Shown here in pieces: positions 22,691 through 32,939 of a stretch of 64,000 bases of DNA. The position numbers and the translations under genes were made by a program. The notes under the pieces are model-generated. The model was not told the DNA's origin and did not search any database. It saw nothing but the letters and a program-made list of their open reading frames with translations. The first letter of the stretch is position 1. Each line of letters opens with the position of its first letter. Origin of the DNA: Stomoxys calcitrans (taxonomy: Eukaryota > Arthropoda > Insecta > Diptera > Muscidae); NCBI RefSeq assembly GCF_963082655.1, contig NC_081555.1, positions 30,675,266 through 30,739,265 of the forward strand, written 5' to 3'.

Positions 22691-24060
22691 ATGGTTAGGT
22701 TAGGTTGAAAAGAGGGTGCAGTTATTAATCCGTCCCATGCCACTACGGGTATACACTTAAGCCAGTAATCAGGTTGTTGTGCGCTCTAAATACAAAAAAG
22801 AGTAACCTTGAAAAAGGAAATCCAAGTTAGGAAGGAAATCCAAGTTAGGAAGTGCGGGTATCTGATAGACGCGAAAGCCGAGCAATGACATAGGAATAGC
22901 TCCAACGTCCCCGCATGCCATACACATGCTATCACTTGCCCCACCGATTTTACATAACTGAGCTCGTAGTCCTATGTGTCCCGTCATAATACCAATAGCT
23001 ATACTGACCTTCTTCTTACTTCCTTTCAGTAATAGCCTCGTCCTCTCACGATCCGCGTCACACCCAAAGGATTTTCGCCGTCCGCCCTACCGGTTCGCTG
23101 CTTCACAGGGTTGCATGCGCATTCGTCGTCCCCGCCCTTAACTCGAACTGCGTCGACCCGTATGGCTTCGGGTTAACCAAGTTTATTGACGGCAGTCCTC
23201 TGGTCTTCACTGCCAAATCGTCCGCCCTTTCATTCCTCCTCCGTTATGGCCCGGCACCCAAACGATGCGGATTTTGCCATTCTCAGAAAAGGCGTTAATC
23301 TCCTACTTACACTGCAAGCCTGTTCGTGACCATACCGTCCTGGTTGTTATTGGCCTTACGGTCATTTTACTGTCCGTAAAGATGTTTACACTCGACGCCC
23401 TCGCGTTAGCATCACACCACAATTCCGTGATCGCCCGAATCTCCGCCTGCAGGACCGTATTATGGTAAGGCAGTCTAAAAACGATTTCAGTCCCAGGGTT
23501 CTCAATGTAGATCCCCAGGCCCACTCTGTCCTTTAGCTTTGATCCATCCCTGTAACATGATCCCCCAGATGGCAATACTAGGGTTTCGTCCATCCAAGAC
23601 CGTGCCGCTGGCAGCAGTACCTCGCACTCGGCCCCAAGGTTAATCTCAGGTATCCGATCGGAAACGTCTTCCTTTCTTTCAAAGGTTTCCTATGGTCGCC
23701 TCGATTATACCGCGATGATATGAGTTGCTCCCATCCTCAATCCATTCTCCCATCGCTTTAAGTTCCATAGCCGCAGTGGCCGCCTCACACTTAATCTGTA
23801 TGTCAATGGGTTTCATATCTAGAATTGTATCCAGAGCCTAGTGGGCGTGGTCCTCATCGCATCGCCTATGCCAAGGCAACATGTTCTCTGAACCTGTTGC
23901 ATGGTCCTTATGTTGCACTTTCTAACCATTAAAGTCCACCAAACTACTCAAGCGTAAGTAAGTATTGGTTTAATCACACTCCTGTAGAGCCAGTGGACGG
24001 CCCGTCTGCATAGTGCCCAACATCTGTAAGCCTTCTCAGTACGCTCCTGAATGTGGTCAT
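22691..24060 (-). mobile_element. LINE-A relic, 3' half
   Basis: The 3' end (complement of 22694-22712) is the same AACCTAACC tail followed upstream by CTCTTTTCAACC as at 9089. Moving up the element come the C-terminal finger remnant, RNase H (23303-23593) and the RT thumb. Small deletions distinguish it from the 9.1-11.7 kb copy. Confidence 0.7.
23303..23593 (-). pseudogene. LINE-A RNase H fragment
   Basis: A 96-residue frame with YRDGSKLKDRVGLGIYIE, VLQAEIRAITEL and NIFTDSKMTV, holding the D-E-D acids of RNase H. It aligns closely with 9758-10036. It has no continuous RT upstream. Confidence 0.65.
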
Positions 24061-24089
24061 TTACCGACCGATTCGCTGTTCCACAGTGT

Positions 24090-25512
24090 TACATGCGTTT
24101 GTCGCCCACACTCTTAACAATCACCTTCGGGTTAACCAATTTGATTGGCGGCAGTCTTGTGGCTTTCACTGCCAAATTGTCTGCTCTTTCATTACCCCTT
24201 ACTAGGCCCGTGATGTCGCATAAGCTTTGAGACTTAAGGCGATGGGAGAATGGATAGAGGATAGGAGCAAGCCATGGTATAATTGAGGCCATGGTAGGAA
24301 ACCTGGAAGGAATGGAAGAGGTTTCGGTTTCAAAACCTGAGACTACACTTGAGATCGAGTGCGAGGCTATGCTTACAGTGGTCAGTCTTGGATTGACCTT
24401 TCTGATCATCATGCTGCACAGATGGATGGAAGCTAGAGCGCAGAATGGGCCTTGGGGTCTATATTAAGAACCCTGGGACTGAGATCTGTTTTAGACTGCC
24501 TGCCCATAATACGGTCCTGCAGGTGGAGAACTGGGCGATCGCGGAATGCGTGAGGTAGTGTGGTATTACCGCGAGGACGTCGAGTGTGAACTTCTTTAAG
24601 GACAGCCCACATCCTTAACTCGAAGTTTCTCGACCCGAAAGGCTGCTTCGCGTTAACCAATTTCATTGGCGGCAGTCCTGTGGTCTTCACTGCCAAATTG
24701 TCTGCTCTTTCATTACCCCTTACTCCATAGGCCTTTGGTGTCGCATGAGCTATGAGACTTAAGGGGATGGGAGAATGGATAGAGGATAGGAGCAAGGCAC
24801 ACCACCGTGGTATAATCAGAAAACGGATCGGAAACGTGGGACGACACTTGAATTCGAGTGCGAGGCTATGCTTCCAGCGGTCAGTCTTGGGTTGATGGAA
24901 CTCTGATATTGCCAAAGATAATGCTACACAGATGAATAAAAGATAGAGGATAGAGTAGGCCTGGCGGTCTATATTAAGAACCCTGGGACTGAGATCTGTT
25001 TTAGACTCCCTGACCATAACACGGTCCTGCAGGCGGAGATCTGGGCGATCGCGGAATGCGTGAGGTGGTGTGGTATTACCGCGAGGACGTCAATTGTGAA
25101 CTTCTTTAAGGACAGTAAACTGACCATCAGGGCAATAACAACCAGGATGGTAAAATTACGAACAGTCTTGGAATGTAAGAAGGAGATTAACGCCTTGTTT
25201 GAGGAGGGCAAAATCCACATCGTTTGGGTGCAGGGCCATAGCGAAATAAGGGGTAATGAAAGAGCAAACGATTTGGCAGTGAAGGCCAGAGGACAGCCGT
25301 CAGTAAACTTGGTTAACCCGAAGCCTTTCGGGCCAACGCAGTCTGAGGTAGGGGAGTAGGCGACAAACGCGTAAGTAACACTATGGAACAGCGAATTGGT
25401 TGGTAGGACAACGAAAATCCTATAGGGAGATCCAAATAGTGAAAAGACTAGGCTGTTACTGAAAGGAAGTGAGAATGAGGCCAGTATAGCTTTCGGTATC
25501 ATAACTTGCGCC
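24090..25512. mobile_element. Rearranged LINE-A: chimeric unit duplicated in tandem
   Basis: A unit joining a minus-strand LINE-A piece (GTTAACCAATTT... CATTACCCCTTACT) to a plus-strand RNase H piece (GGGACTGAGATCTGTTTTAG... GGCGATCGCGGAATGCG) occurs twice. Matching points are 24131 and 24652, and 24541 and 25051, so the period is about 510-521 bp. The second copy runs on into plus-strand RNase H and C-terminal sequence to about 25512. Inversion followed by tandem duplication is the simplest history. Confidence 0.7.
25060..25359 (+). pseudogene. LINE-A RNase H, C-terminal half
   Basis: A 99-residue frame with VNFFKDSKLTIRAIT and IVWVQGHSEIRGNERANDLA. This is the last RNase H motif, but Asn stands where the catalytic Asp of RADDLA is expected. 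It ends at a stop after VGE and belongs to the rearranged block. Confidence 0.6.
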
Positions 25513-25749
25513 GAGGCTGTGATGATCTCAGAAGGCTCCAAGTGAGCCATTGAATACCATACTCGTTCTTGTGCCCCTGCACCTTAATGGTGGGTATGTG
25601 GCGCAATCTCTTCGGCCTAGGCGAAGAATGCAGAAATCTAACATTCCTCGAACTATGAACTCACTTCTTTTCTGCTGGGGGCTGGGTATTGAGTCCTCCT
25701 TGTTGACGGATAGCATTTCCCGCTTTTACAGGACCTTTGGCAAACACGA

Positions 25750-25925
25750 ATGGGCCGCAGCTGACACTGAGGCAGAATCTTGACAACCCTAAAAGCACTG
25801 GAGATGAAGTTGGTGCAGGGGCGTCTGCCCCATGGGACTGTGGCGATATACGTGGATAGTCAGACGGCACTGAAGAGTTTCTTATCGGGCCGCATAAGAT
25901 CGAATCTTCATCGAACCATTAGCTC
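25750..25925 (+). pseudogene. RNase H fragment of an R1/LOA-like LINE
   Basis: The frame includes TLKALEMKLV and IYVDSQTALKSFLSGRIRSN, the third RNase H motif with its Asp. The family differs from LINE-A. Flanks before and after are not recognisable. Confidence 0.5.
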
Positions 25926-26960
25926 CTCTAAGTCCGGCGCCATCAAGGGGTGGTGGTTCATTATATTCCAAATCATACATTAAGATCGATTTCACGTGTC
26001 CTTTTAGATGTACACTAACACTTTTTTTCACCAAAAACTCCCATGGTAAAGTAGTAGGGAAATTATTTCATTTCATTTCATGGCATTCCATTTGAAGTGC
26101 TGTGATTTTATCACCAAACTCAAATTCTCCAACAAAATTTATATTTTTGATGGAAATAATTTCATTTATTTTGGTAGGGTTTTTCGTTTTGTTTTGACAA
26201 TGTCATTCAACGATTATCAGCGACATGAGGGACAAAAGTCAATATCAATGATGATGTTGATGATGATGGTTTGGCATGGAAGAGGTAGAGTTGGCCTTAT
26301 GACAAATCAATCATTTCAATGTAATCAAATACTCCAAATGCCTGAATGAATATTGGAGCTGGACACTTTGTCGCATGTGTTTCCATGCAATTACAGTTGA
26401 TTGTGCTGGGGGAAGCAGAGTGCTGGGTGTTTACTTTTTGATTTGTTTTCGATTTGGATTTATTAAAAGCCAGTCAGTCACAGTAATCAAATCACTTGTC
26501 AGTACAACTGTAGCATTAGGGGCAAATTAAAAAGAAATTAGTTTGCCATTGATATCAATTCAATACAGGGATGGCAGGGAGTAGGGGGGCGATTGGTGAT
26601 TGTATTAAATCGAAATTTTGCTTTTGGGGCTATGATGATATTTTAATGGTTTTGTTTTTCTATTTTTTGATTTGTTTTTTGGATATATTTGCGAGTGTGT
26701 GTGTAGTACGCCAATGACTCATCATGTAATACCAAAAGTGTTATGAAATTTTCTTGAAAAGACAAACTTTCAGCTAAATTTTCTCTAAAGGCCAAATCCC
26801 AATGAAATTTTATCTATAGAATCTCTTGGAGTTTCTCACTCTGCCATGTTTGTGGAACATTGTCCTAAGCCTAGAGAAATTTTAAAAATGTTGAAGCATT
26901 TATGATACTAACAATCAGTAACAACAGAAAATTTGTTAAAAATGAGACAGCAGCAATTTT
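25926..26960. other. Spacer, no gene recognised
   Basis: AT-rich DNA with short ATG repeats (GATGATGTTGATGATG near 26250). Around 26745-26830 a few words resemble the 29-bp minisatellite at 31.2 kb (AATTTTCTCTAAAGGCCAAA). No gene seen. Confidence 0.4.
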
Positions 26961-27052
26961 TTGCTAAAACAGCAAACATTTTCTGCTGTTTTCAGATGGA
27001 AAAGTAGCCTATTCCATCTGAAAACAGCAGAAAATGTTTGCTGTTTTAGCAA
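26961..27052. repeat. Perfect 41-bp inverted repeat with 10-bp loop
   Basis: The left arm 26961-27001 begins TTGCTAAAACAGCAAACATT and ends CAGATGGAA. The right arm 27012-27052 is its exact complement, from TTCCATCTG to TTTTAGCAA. The loop 27002-27011 is AAGTAGCCTA. No mismatch in 41 pairs. It resembles no other repeat in the window. Confidence 0.92.
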
Positions 27053-27109
27053 CAACAGGTTTTCTATTGTTACAGCAAACAATTTTGGTGTTTTTACTAA
27101 TAAATTTCT

Positions 27110-27720
27110 CTAGGTACATTTAATGAGGCCATAGAGAGAGGTCAGGGGTGGTCTTTATCCCCAATACAGGAAAAAGTAAACCACAGCACCACAATGAATT
27201 ATAGGCTCATAAGTCTGTCATCGTTTTTACCCAAAACATTGGAAAAAATTGATAGACCTGAAGATGAAAGAGGGACTAACCCCGGAGAACTTCAGACGGT
27301 TCCAATATTCTTGCCTCAAGGATAGGTCGTAGAAGATGGCCCCATACGAAGTGGTAAGAGAGTTCAAAACGTCTATCCAACTAAGAAAGTACAAAATGGA
27401 GTCCTTTCTGGCTATCAAAGGAATCAAATAGGCTTGATAGTCACCGACCTGCAAGATTATCAATTCGAATTCGAGTGATAGTGTAGTTCAAAGGTGGGTG
27501 ACAAAGGGAACGCCGTTTATCTAAAACTTCGTTATAAATGAAGTCCAATTGGATATGAACAAGGATCATACGCAACAAATCGCATATGCCGCATATGCGA
27601 ATGATGTCGCGCTTCTCATCCAAGGCAACTTTCTGTCGGCGATTAGCGGATTCATGCAACGGCCACTGATATCTGTCGCTGACTGTCACGATGGGCTACG
27701 AAAAATGCGTTGAGGACGAA
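27110..27720 (+). mobile_element. LINE-C-like RT fragment
   Basis: In broken plus-strand frames one reads MNYRLISLSSFLPKTLEK (RT motif near 27195-27245), then LTPENF and AYANDVALLIQGNFLSAISG (about 27590-27650), where YAND stands for the catalytic YADD. Similar to the RT of the 14.5-19.7 kb copy. No other domain is attached. Confidence 0.6.
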
Positions 27721-27769
27721 CCCAAGGAATATGTAGATGGTGTTCTGTACTGGGAGATTAAAGATTACG

Positions 27770-27975
27770 GTTTTGCGGATCTTGAAACACTATCCAGCAA
27801 AAAATTTGGAAATCGGACCGCAAATGAAGATTTAGCCGCCCGAACAATTTTTGAAATACTAAGAACACCAACTTTAGGGCCCTTCCAAGAGGCGCCCGGA
27901 CCACCAAGGGCCTTGAAATTTTGCACCATGATTACCAAAGCTCTAACCATTTCAAATTTCAAAGAGCGTTAAGAT
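27770..27975 (+). repeat. Dispersed unclassified repeat, copy 1
   Basis: About 150 bases (AATGAAGATTTAGCCGCCCG ... GGGCCTTGAAATTTTGCACC ... TTTCAAATTTCAAAGAG) recur at about 30260-30425. The 93-residue frame over it (27691-27972) is not conserved in the second copy, so I do not call a gene. Confidence 0.6.
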
Positions 27976-28381
27976 CGGCCGTGACAATAGTAAGGAAAGT
28001 GAAAACGAATATAGAGCTGTGAGTATGCAGCTTAACATCAGAGTCTACTACTACGAGGTTTGCCTTTTATATTTCGGGATTAGAGAACAAAAATAATTAT
28101 TAATAATCGAAATCGGTTTATAGTTTTTCAAAATATTCCCTGTCAAGATCTTTACACTTTTGCATGCGTTCACGATTTAATTCCATTTTTTGGTCGAGAT
28201 GAATTCTTTTAAGTTACTGTAAACAACACAAATAGCGCTCGTATGTCAAAACGTTCTGAGTACGTAAAACCTCAAAAATGTCAAGCTTTACGATAGAGCT
28301 GTCAGTTGGCGAATTGCAACACAAGGGTTGTCCAATTCCGAAGTATGAAAGGCAACCCTCGTACCAGAGACGCAAGAACCC

Positions 28382-29560
28382 CATACTTCGGTCAAGTAGT
28401 GTCCGTGATCACGCTGTGAATCATATCTCGGCGATTAGCCTAGCCAGCATTCTATCCTTGCCTATCCACCACAGGAGGCATTTAACCCCTCCCTGCTACC
28501 CATTCTCGCGTCCCGGTGACCATGTGCCATGCTCACGCAGTGACTCAATCACATTCCGGCGGTTGGCCTAGGCAGCATTCTGCCCTTTTCGCTTAAAAAA
28601 CTGGAGCCACTGACCACTCGTTTGAGCCAACCGCCCAGTCACGCTTACCGGTGACCAAGTGCCACGAATACGCGTGAGTAAACCACGTCACTGTAACTAG
28701 TATAGCGTGCCTTACAAACAACTACCCGTCCGTCCCAGTAACCTAGTACCACATTCAAGCCGTGAGTGAATCACGTTTCAGCGGTAAAACTAGCCAGCAT
28801 TCTGTCACTGGCCCTTTAAATAGAGGAAGGAAGAAGGAGCCGTTAGTCACGCGTTCGTTATAGCCGCCTTTTCGTGCCTCCCGATAATCTTGTGCCATGA
28901 TAATACAGTGAGTGTATCATGTTTCGGTGATTAGCCTTGCCAGAGTTCAGCCCTTGTCCATCAGATACAGAACCACGAATTCATGCCAACCGCCCACTCC
29001 CGCGTTTGGGTGACCTAGTGCCACGTTCACGCAGTGGGTGAATAACCCCTCAGTGGTTAGCTTAGCCAGCGTTCTGCCCTAGGTCCTCGTATACAGGAGC
29101 CATTGACCACGCGTTCGTTACAACCTCCTTTTCCCGTTTCACGGTGGATAAGTGAGTGGCTCGCGTCCCAGTAACATAGTTACACGCTCACGCCGTGAGT
29201 GAATCACGTCTGGGTGATAAGTTTAGCCAACGTTCTGCCTTGGTCTCTCAGACACAGAACACATTGACCGTGCGTTCGTTGCAACCGTCTGATCCCTCTA
29301 CCAGGTGACATAGCGTCACTTTCACGCTGTGATTTATTCATGTTTCGATGGTTCGCCTAGCCAGCGTTCTGAACTTGTCCCTCGAACACAGAAGCCGCTG
29401 GGGTATTGACTTAGTATTCGTTTCCACCATCTACTCCAGCGTCATGACGACCTAATGTGGTGAATGAACTACGTCCCGGGAACTTCAGGAGCCAGCGTTT
29501 CGCCCATTGTCCCACTATCGCAGGATCCACAGCCCACTATCGCGGTAACCCCAGCCCATC
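28382..29560 (+). repeat. Diverged tandem array, period about 130 bp, about nine units
   Basis: The word AGCCAGCGTTCTGCCC, in variants, begins units at about 28445, 28572, 28699, 28794, 28940, 29066, 29227, 29361 and 29492. Spacing is mostly 126-134 bases, with one short and two long intervals. Other shared words are GTGAGTGAATCACGT, CACGCGTTCGTT and CCCGGTGAC. Units are heavily mutated, so the array is old. It is more GC-rich than its surroundings. I recognise no family. Confidence 0.7.
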
Positions 29561-29764
29561 GCTCCGCCCTGGAGTTGACTTAACTCCTTCTGGCCCCAAT
29601 CGCGTACCGGACCCAAAGCTAGCTCAGAAGTACATAGCTTAAGAACTGCTACTTTAAACAGATAATAATCGAAAATAAAGCACATCTCGCTTCCTGTGAC
29701 GAATCCTGCCCTCGGTGATCTGTGCCATAGCAACCAAAGGTAAACTTGTCGTTACAGGACAACA

Positions 29765-30090
29765 CTGAAGAAGGTCTCAGATTATCTGTCAGCTGGATCG
29801 TCTCGAGATAGTCTCTTCAGGATCTGTTTTCCCGGGAGAGAGCATTGAGAGGCTCTTGATGTGTTGGAGAGAGATAAGATTTGGGTCTCCAAGACTCTCG
29901 AGGCTTAAAAAAGAGCAGAGGTCTTTAGTATTACGATAGCCGCAAGTGAAATCCCGGAAAATCAGGCAGTATGACAGCGCTCAAGACTTGTATACGAGGA
30001 CAGTGAGGTCAAAGAGCATGGAAGAGTGTTTGGAGTGCCTCAATGAACACCGGGCTTATGGCATAGGTCTGACTTGGGATCACGTACATG
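29765..30090 (+). mobile_element. LINE-C-like RNase H fragment
   Basis: Near 29970-30080 the frames give ALKT, TRTVRSKSMEECLECLNEHR and AYGIGLTW, the RNase H stretch between the DSQAA and W-PGH motifs. It is frameshifted and incomplete. Confidence 0.5.
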
Positions 30091-30234
30091 ATTGTAGTTC
30101 GGGAAATTGGAAAGTGGTGTTAAGTGCCATGAAATGCTCGTCCATGGTGAGGATTCCATTCGACCAAAATAGTCATACAGACCAAGTTTTTTTGGTCGAT
30201 TGGGTAGCCCACTCTAAAGGTGAGTTCACTCGAA

Positions 30235-30435
30235 GGCCAGTCCGGCCCATTGTGACACAGTGACCACAAATGAAGATTGGGCATACCGAACAATTTTAAT
30301 GAAACGCCGAGGTGACCAACTTTAGGCCCTGCCAAAAGACGCCGGACCACCTAGGGCCTTGAAATTTTGCACATGATATCGATAACAGCTTAGCTCTAAC
30401 CCGTTCAAATTTCAAAGAGTTATTTCCATGCGTTC
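30235..30435 (+). repeat. Dispersed unclassified repeat, copy 2
   Basis: Related to 27770-27975 over about 150 bases (CCGAACAATTTTAATGAAAC, GACCACCTAGGGCCTTGAAA, TTCAAATTTCAAAGAG). In both places it lies just downstream of a LINE-C-like piece. Confidence 0.6.
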
Positions 30436-30439
30436 TAAA

Positions 30440-30792
30440 ATGGTTTTCCAAGGAAAACCCCCTGTAGACCCAGGGGGTATGAGCAAAGCAGGTATTCGAT
30501 CGTTTCCTCCCCATCCTTATGACAGCGCCACAGTAGACGTTGTGCGGGACTCCATTGCTCTCAGCCAGATGGCCTTTTTGTACAATGCCCGGTTATGACT
30601 CCTGTAAGCATACTCAGTGGCCACTTATTAAGGCCAGCAATTTTCTTGTCCTCTTTTGGTCAACAGCAGCCAGGAGTGTTTTGGCAATCCGCCATGCATC
30701 CACAGACTTCCACCTAGCAACCGCCTCCGTTCTGACCATCTCCCCTTCTATGTTCAGAAGTTCAAAAAAGGCAAGTGTGCAAGACCGGCGAC
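30440..30792 (-). mobile_element. LINE C-terminal (post-RNase H) fragment
   Basis: On the minus strand: RWKSVDAWRIAKTLLAAVDQ, RTRKLLALISGH, a GHCTK-like stretch and then NGVPHNVYCGA. These match the region after RNase H in R1/LOA-like LINEs (wording near LINE-B). Stops break it. The SINE at 30793 inserted into this relic. Confidence 0.55.
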
Positions 30793-31114
30793 CGGAGGCC
30801 ACCGTAGCGCTGAGATTAGCATGTCTGCCTTTAATGCTGAATGCCTGGGTTCGAATCCTGGCAAGACTATCATAAAAAAATTTTCATCGGTGGTTATCCC
30901 CTCCTAATGCTCCCAACATTTGTGATGCACTATGACATGTAAAAACTTCTCTTCAAAGAAGTGTCGCACTGGGGCACGCCGTTCGGACTCGGCTATAAAA
31001 AGAAGGACCTTTATCATTGAGCTTAAACCTGAATCGGACTGCACTTATTGATATGAGAGAAGTTTGCCTCTACTCCTTAGTGGAATGTTCATGGGCAAAA
31101 TTTGCTTTATTTTA
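30793..31114 (+). mobile_element. tRNA-derived SINE, complete copy with target duplication
   Basis: The head is tRNA-like: GTAGCGCTGAGATTAGC at A-box position (30804-30820) and GGTTCGAATCC as B box (30848-30858), together the split promoter of RNA polymerase III. Then follow the family core ACGCCGTTCGGACTCGGCTA and TAAAAAG, a region with TGAATCGGACTGCAC, and the tail TGTTCATGGGCAAAATTTGC. GCAAGACCGGCGAC (30779-30792) precedes it and GCAAGACCGTCGAC (31115-31128) follows, a 14-bp target duplication with one change. It makes no protein and would rely on LINE enzymes. Confidence 0.88.
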
Positions 31115-31220
31115 GCAAGACCGTCGACGTGTTTGTTTGCCACGGAGGAGACACACCATCGACGAAAGGAAAAGGAGGGAGCAGATAGCTGGGATGAGTG
31201 AAAGGCAATATGCGCATAAA

Positions 31221-31588
31221 ATTGTTTCTATGAAATAAAATTTTCTCTAAAGACAAAATTTCCATGAAATTCTCGCTAAAGAAAAAATTTTCCATGAAAT
31301 TTTTTCTAAAGACAAAATTTCCATGAAATTTTCTCTAAAGACAAAATTTCCATGAAATTTTCTCTAAAGACAAAATTTCCATGAAATTTTCTCTAAAGAC
31401 ACAATTTCCATGAAATTTTCTCAAAAGACAAAATTTCCATGAAATTTTCTCTAAAGACACAATTTCCATGAAATTTTCTCTAAAGACAAATTTCCATGAA
31501 ATTTTCTCTAAAGACAAAATTTCCATGAAATTTTCTCTAAAGACAAAATTTCCATGAAATTTTCTCTAAAGACAAAATTTCCATGAAA
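31221..31588 (+). repeat. Minisatellite, 29-bp unit, about 12 copies
   Basis: The unit contains ATGAAATTTTCTCTAAAGAC then AAAATTTCC. Most copies between 31320 and 31588 differ by zero to two bases; the left edge is more variable. The minus-strand frame across it (31335-31526) is just the repeat read as protein. Confidence 0.9.
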
Positions 31589-32939
31589 ATGTGTCGCGTT
31601 TTCCTATTTGATTTTATCTCAGCCTACCATTCCCATTGCATTATTTTAGTTTATCGATAACAATTGACATATCATTTCTTGTGCTACTGTTTGAGTGACA
31701 TTTAATTGACAACAAAAAAATATTAATTACCTTTATTAAATCTACACTAGCAGAGAATTTATATAACAAATGACATTTATCGATATATAAGTAAGTGTAT
31801 GGGTATTTATAAAATCATTTATTGATGTATTTACATACATGCCAAATTTGCATAAGTATAGGTATAAACTCACACATAAGCCATTGTTATTGAATGTCAC
31901 ATGAATACAAGCAGACAGACAGAGGGACAGACAAATTCATATCAGGAAACAATTTATCTTAAAAATAAACCTAGGACTGGATAGAAAATACAGTTGGAGT
32001 ATGTCATGGATGAATGGGATATGAACATGTGCACATCCATACATAAGTATGTTGTACATACACACTCATGTATGAGTGTGTTTGTATATGTATATATTAA
32101 TTACATTTATTTTGTCCCTCTTGTCAAAATGACAATGATCTGATATTTTAATTGGTTTTTAATTTCGGCTCTCTGCTTTCGATTTGGTTTTTGTTTTTGT
32201 CATTGTTTTTGCCTTTGCTGCTACTGCAGTTGATGTTGTTTTTGGTGTCATTGTATGAAATCATTTTTATTATTAAATATCATTGGCCATCAGAGTTCAA
32301 TGATTGCCTATGAAATGGTAAAATGCTCTTCTAAACAATTAAACTTAATCGCTTTTATTGATGATTACCCATTATATGTCTGTATGTAGTGACACACACT
32401 CTCATATGTATTTACATACATGCAAGTGAGTTTTCGTATGTAAATAATTTCCTATGAAATATCACCCATAGCCATGGCAGGTAGTAAAGTCCATTAAGTC
32501 CATGATTGCTATCGTAAAAATCATGCGAGACATGATTGCTCTATGGCCTGACTGAAGGTGAAAAACTTACTTTTTTGATGATAATTAAATAATTTATGAT
32601 CTTATGTGAAAAATCATAAACAAAATAAGAAAAGGAAGGGATGAGATTTTGCAAAGGGTTATGAATGTTTGGTAGTAATTCTACTTTAACGTTAGAGTCT
32701 TCTAAACCTTCCACATCATTCTGTATGGGCCCATAGGGCTTGCACCTTTTCACGTCATTCTGTATTAGCATACACCCATAAGAGTGTCCAGTCTATGTGT
32801 GTGCTGGTCAAAACCCCTACGCACCTATATATGGTCTCATCTGGTTTCCCTTCGGAACCACACATTCCTGTCGATAGACATCGTAAGATGTTTCATTCTA
32901 AGCTTCTACAGTTATATTTCCCCATAGCAAAAAACCATA
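31589..32939. other. Spacer, no gene recognised
   Basis: About 1.35 kb of AT-rich DNA with scattered TACATA words. Nothing coding seen on either strand. Confidence 0.45.

Noticed and set aside
27691..27972. 93-residue plus-strand frame ending in GPPRALKFCTMITKALTISN
   Set aside because: The second genomic copy at 30.3 kb has stops and shifts in this frame, so it is a non-coding dispersed repeat.
28278..28571. 97-residue plus-strand frame at the left of the 130-bp array
   Set aside because: It spans the boundary of a tandem array and is not preserved between units. A 10-bp inverted pair (CCGAAGTATG, CATACTTCGG at 28338 and 28382) lies in it but is too short to matter alone.
30800..30870. Possible tRNA gene (A box, B box, TTCGAATCC)
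   Set aside because: The same head occurs many times with a conserved non-tRNA body and a target duplication, and a clean acceptor stem is lacking. It is a SINE.
31335..31526. Minus-strand frame with repeated ISWKF text
   Set aside because: It is the 29-bp minisatellite read as protein; a 29-base period shifts frame each unit.
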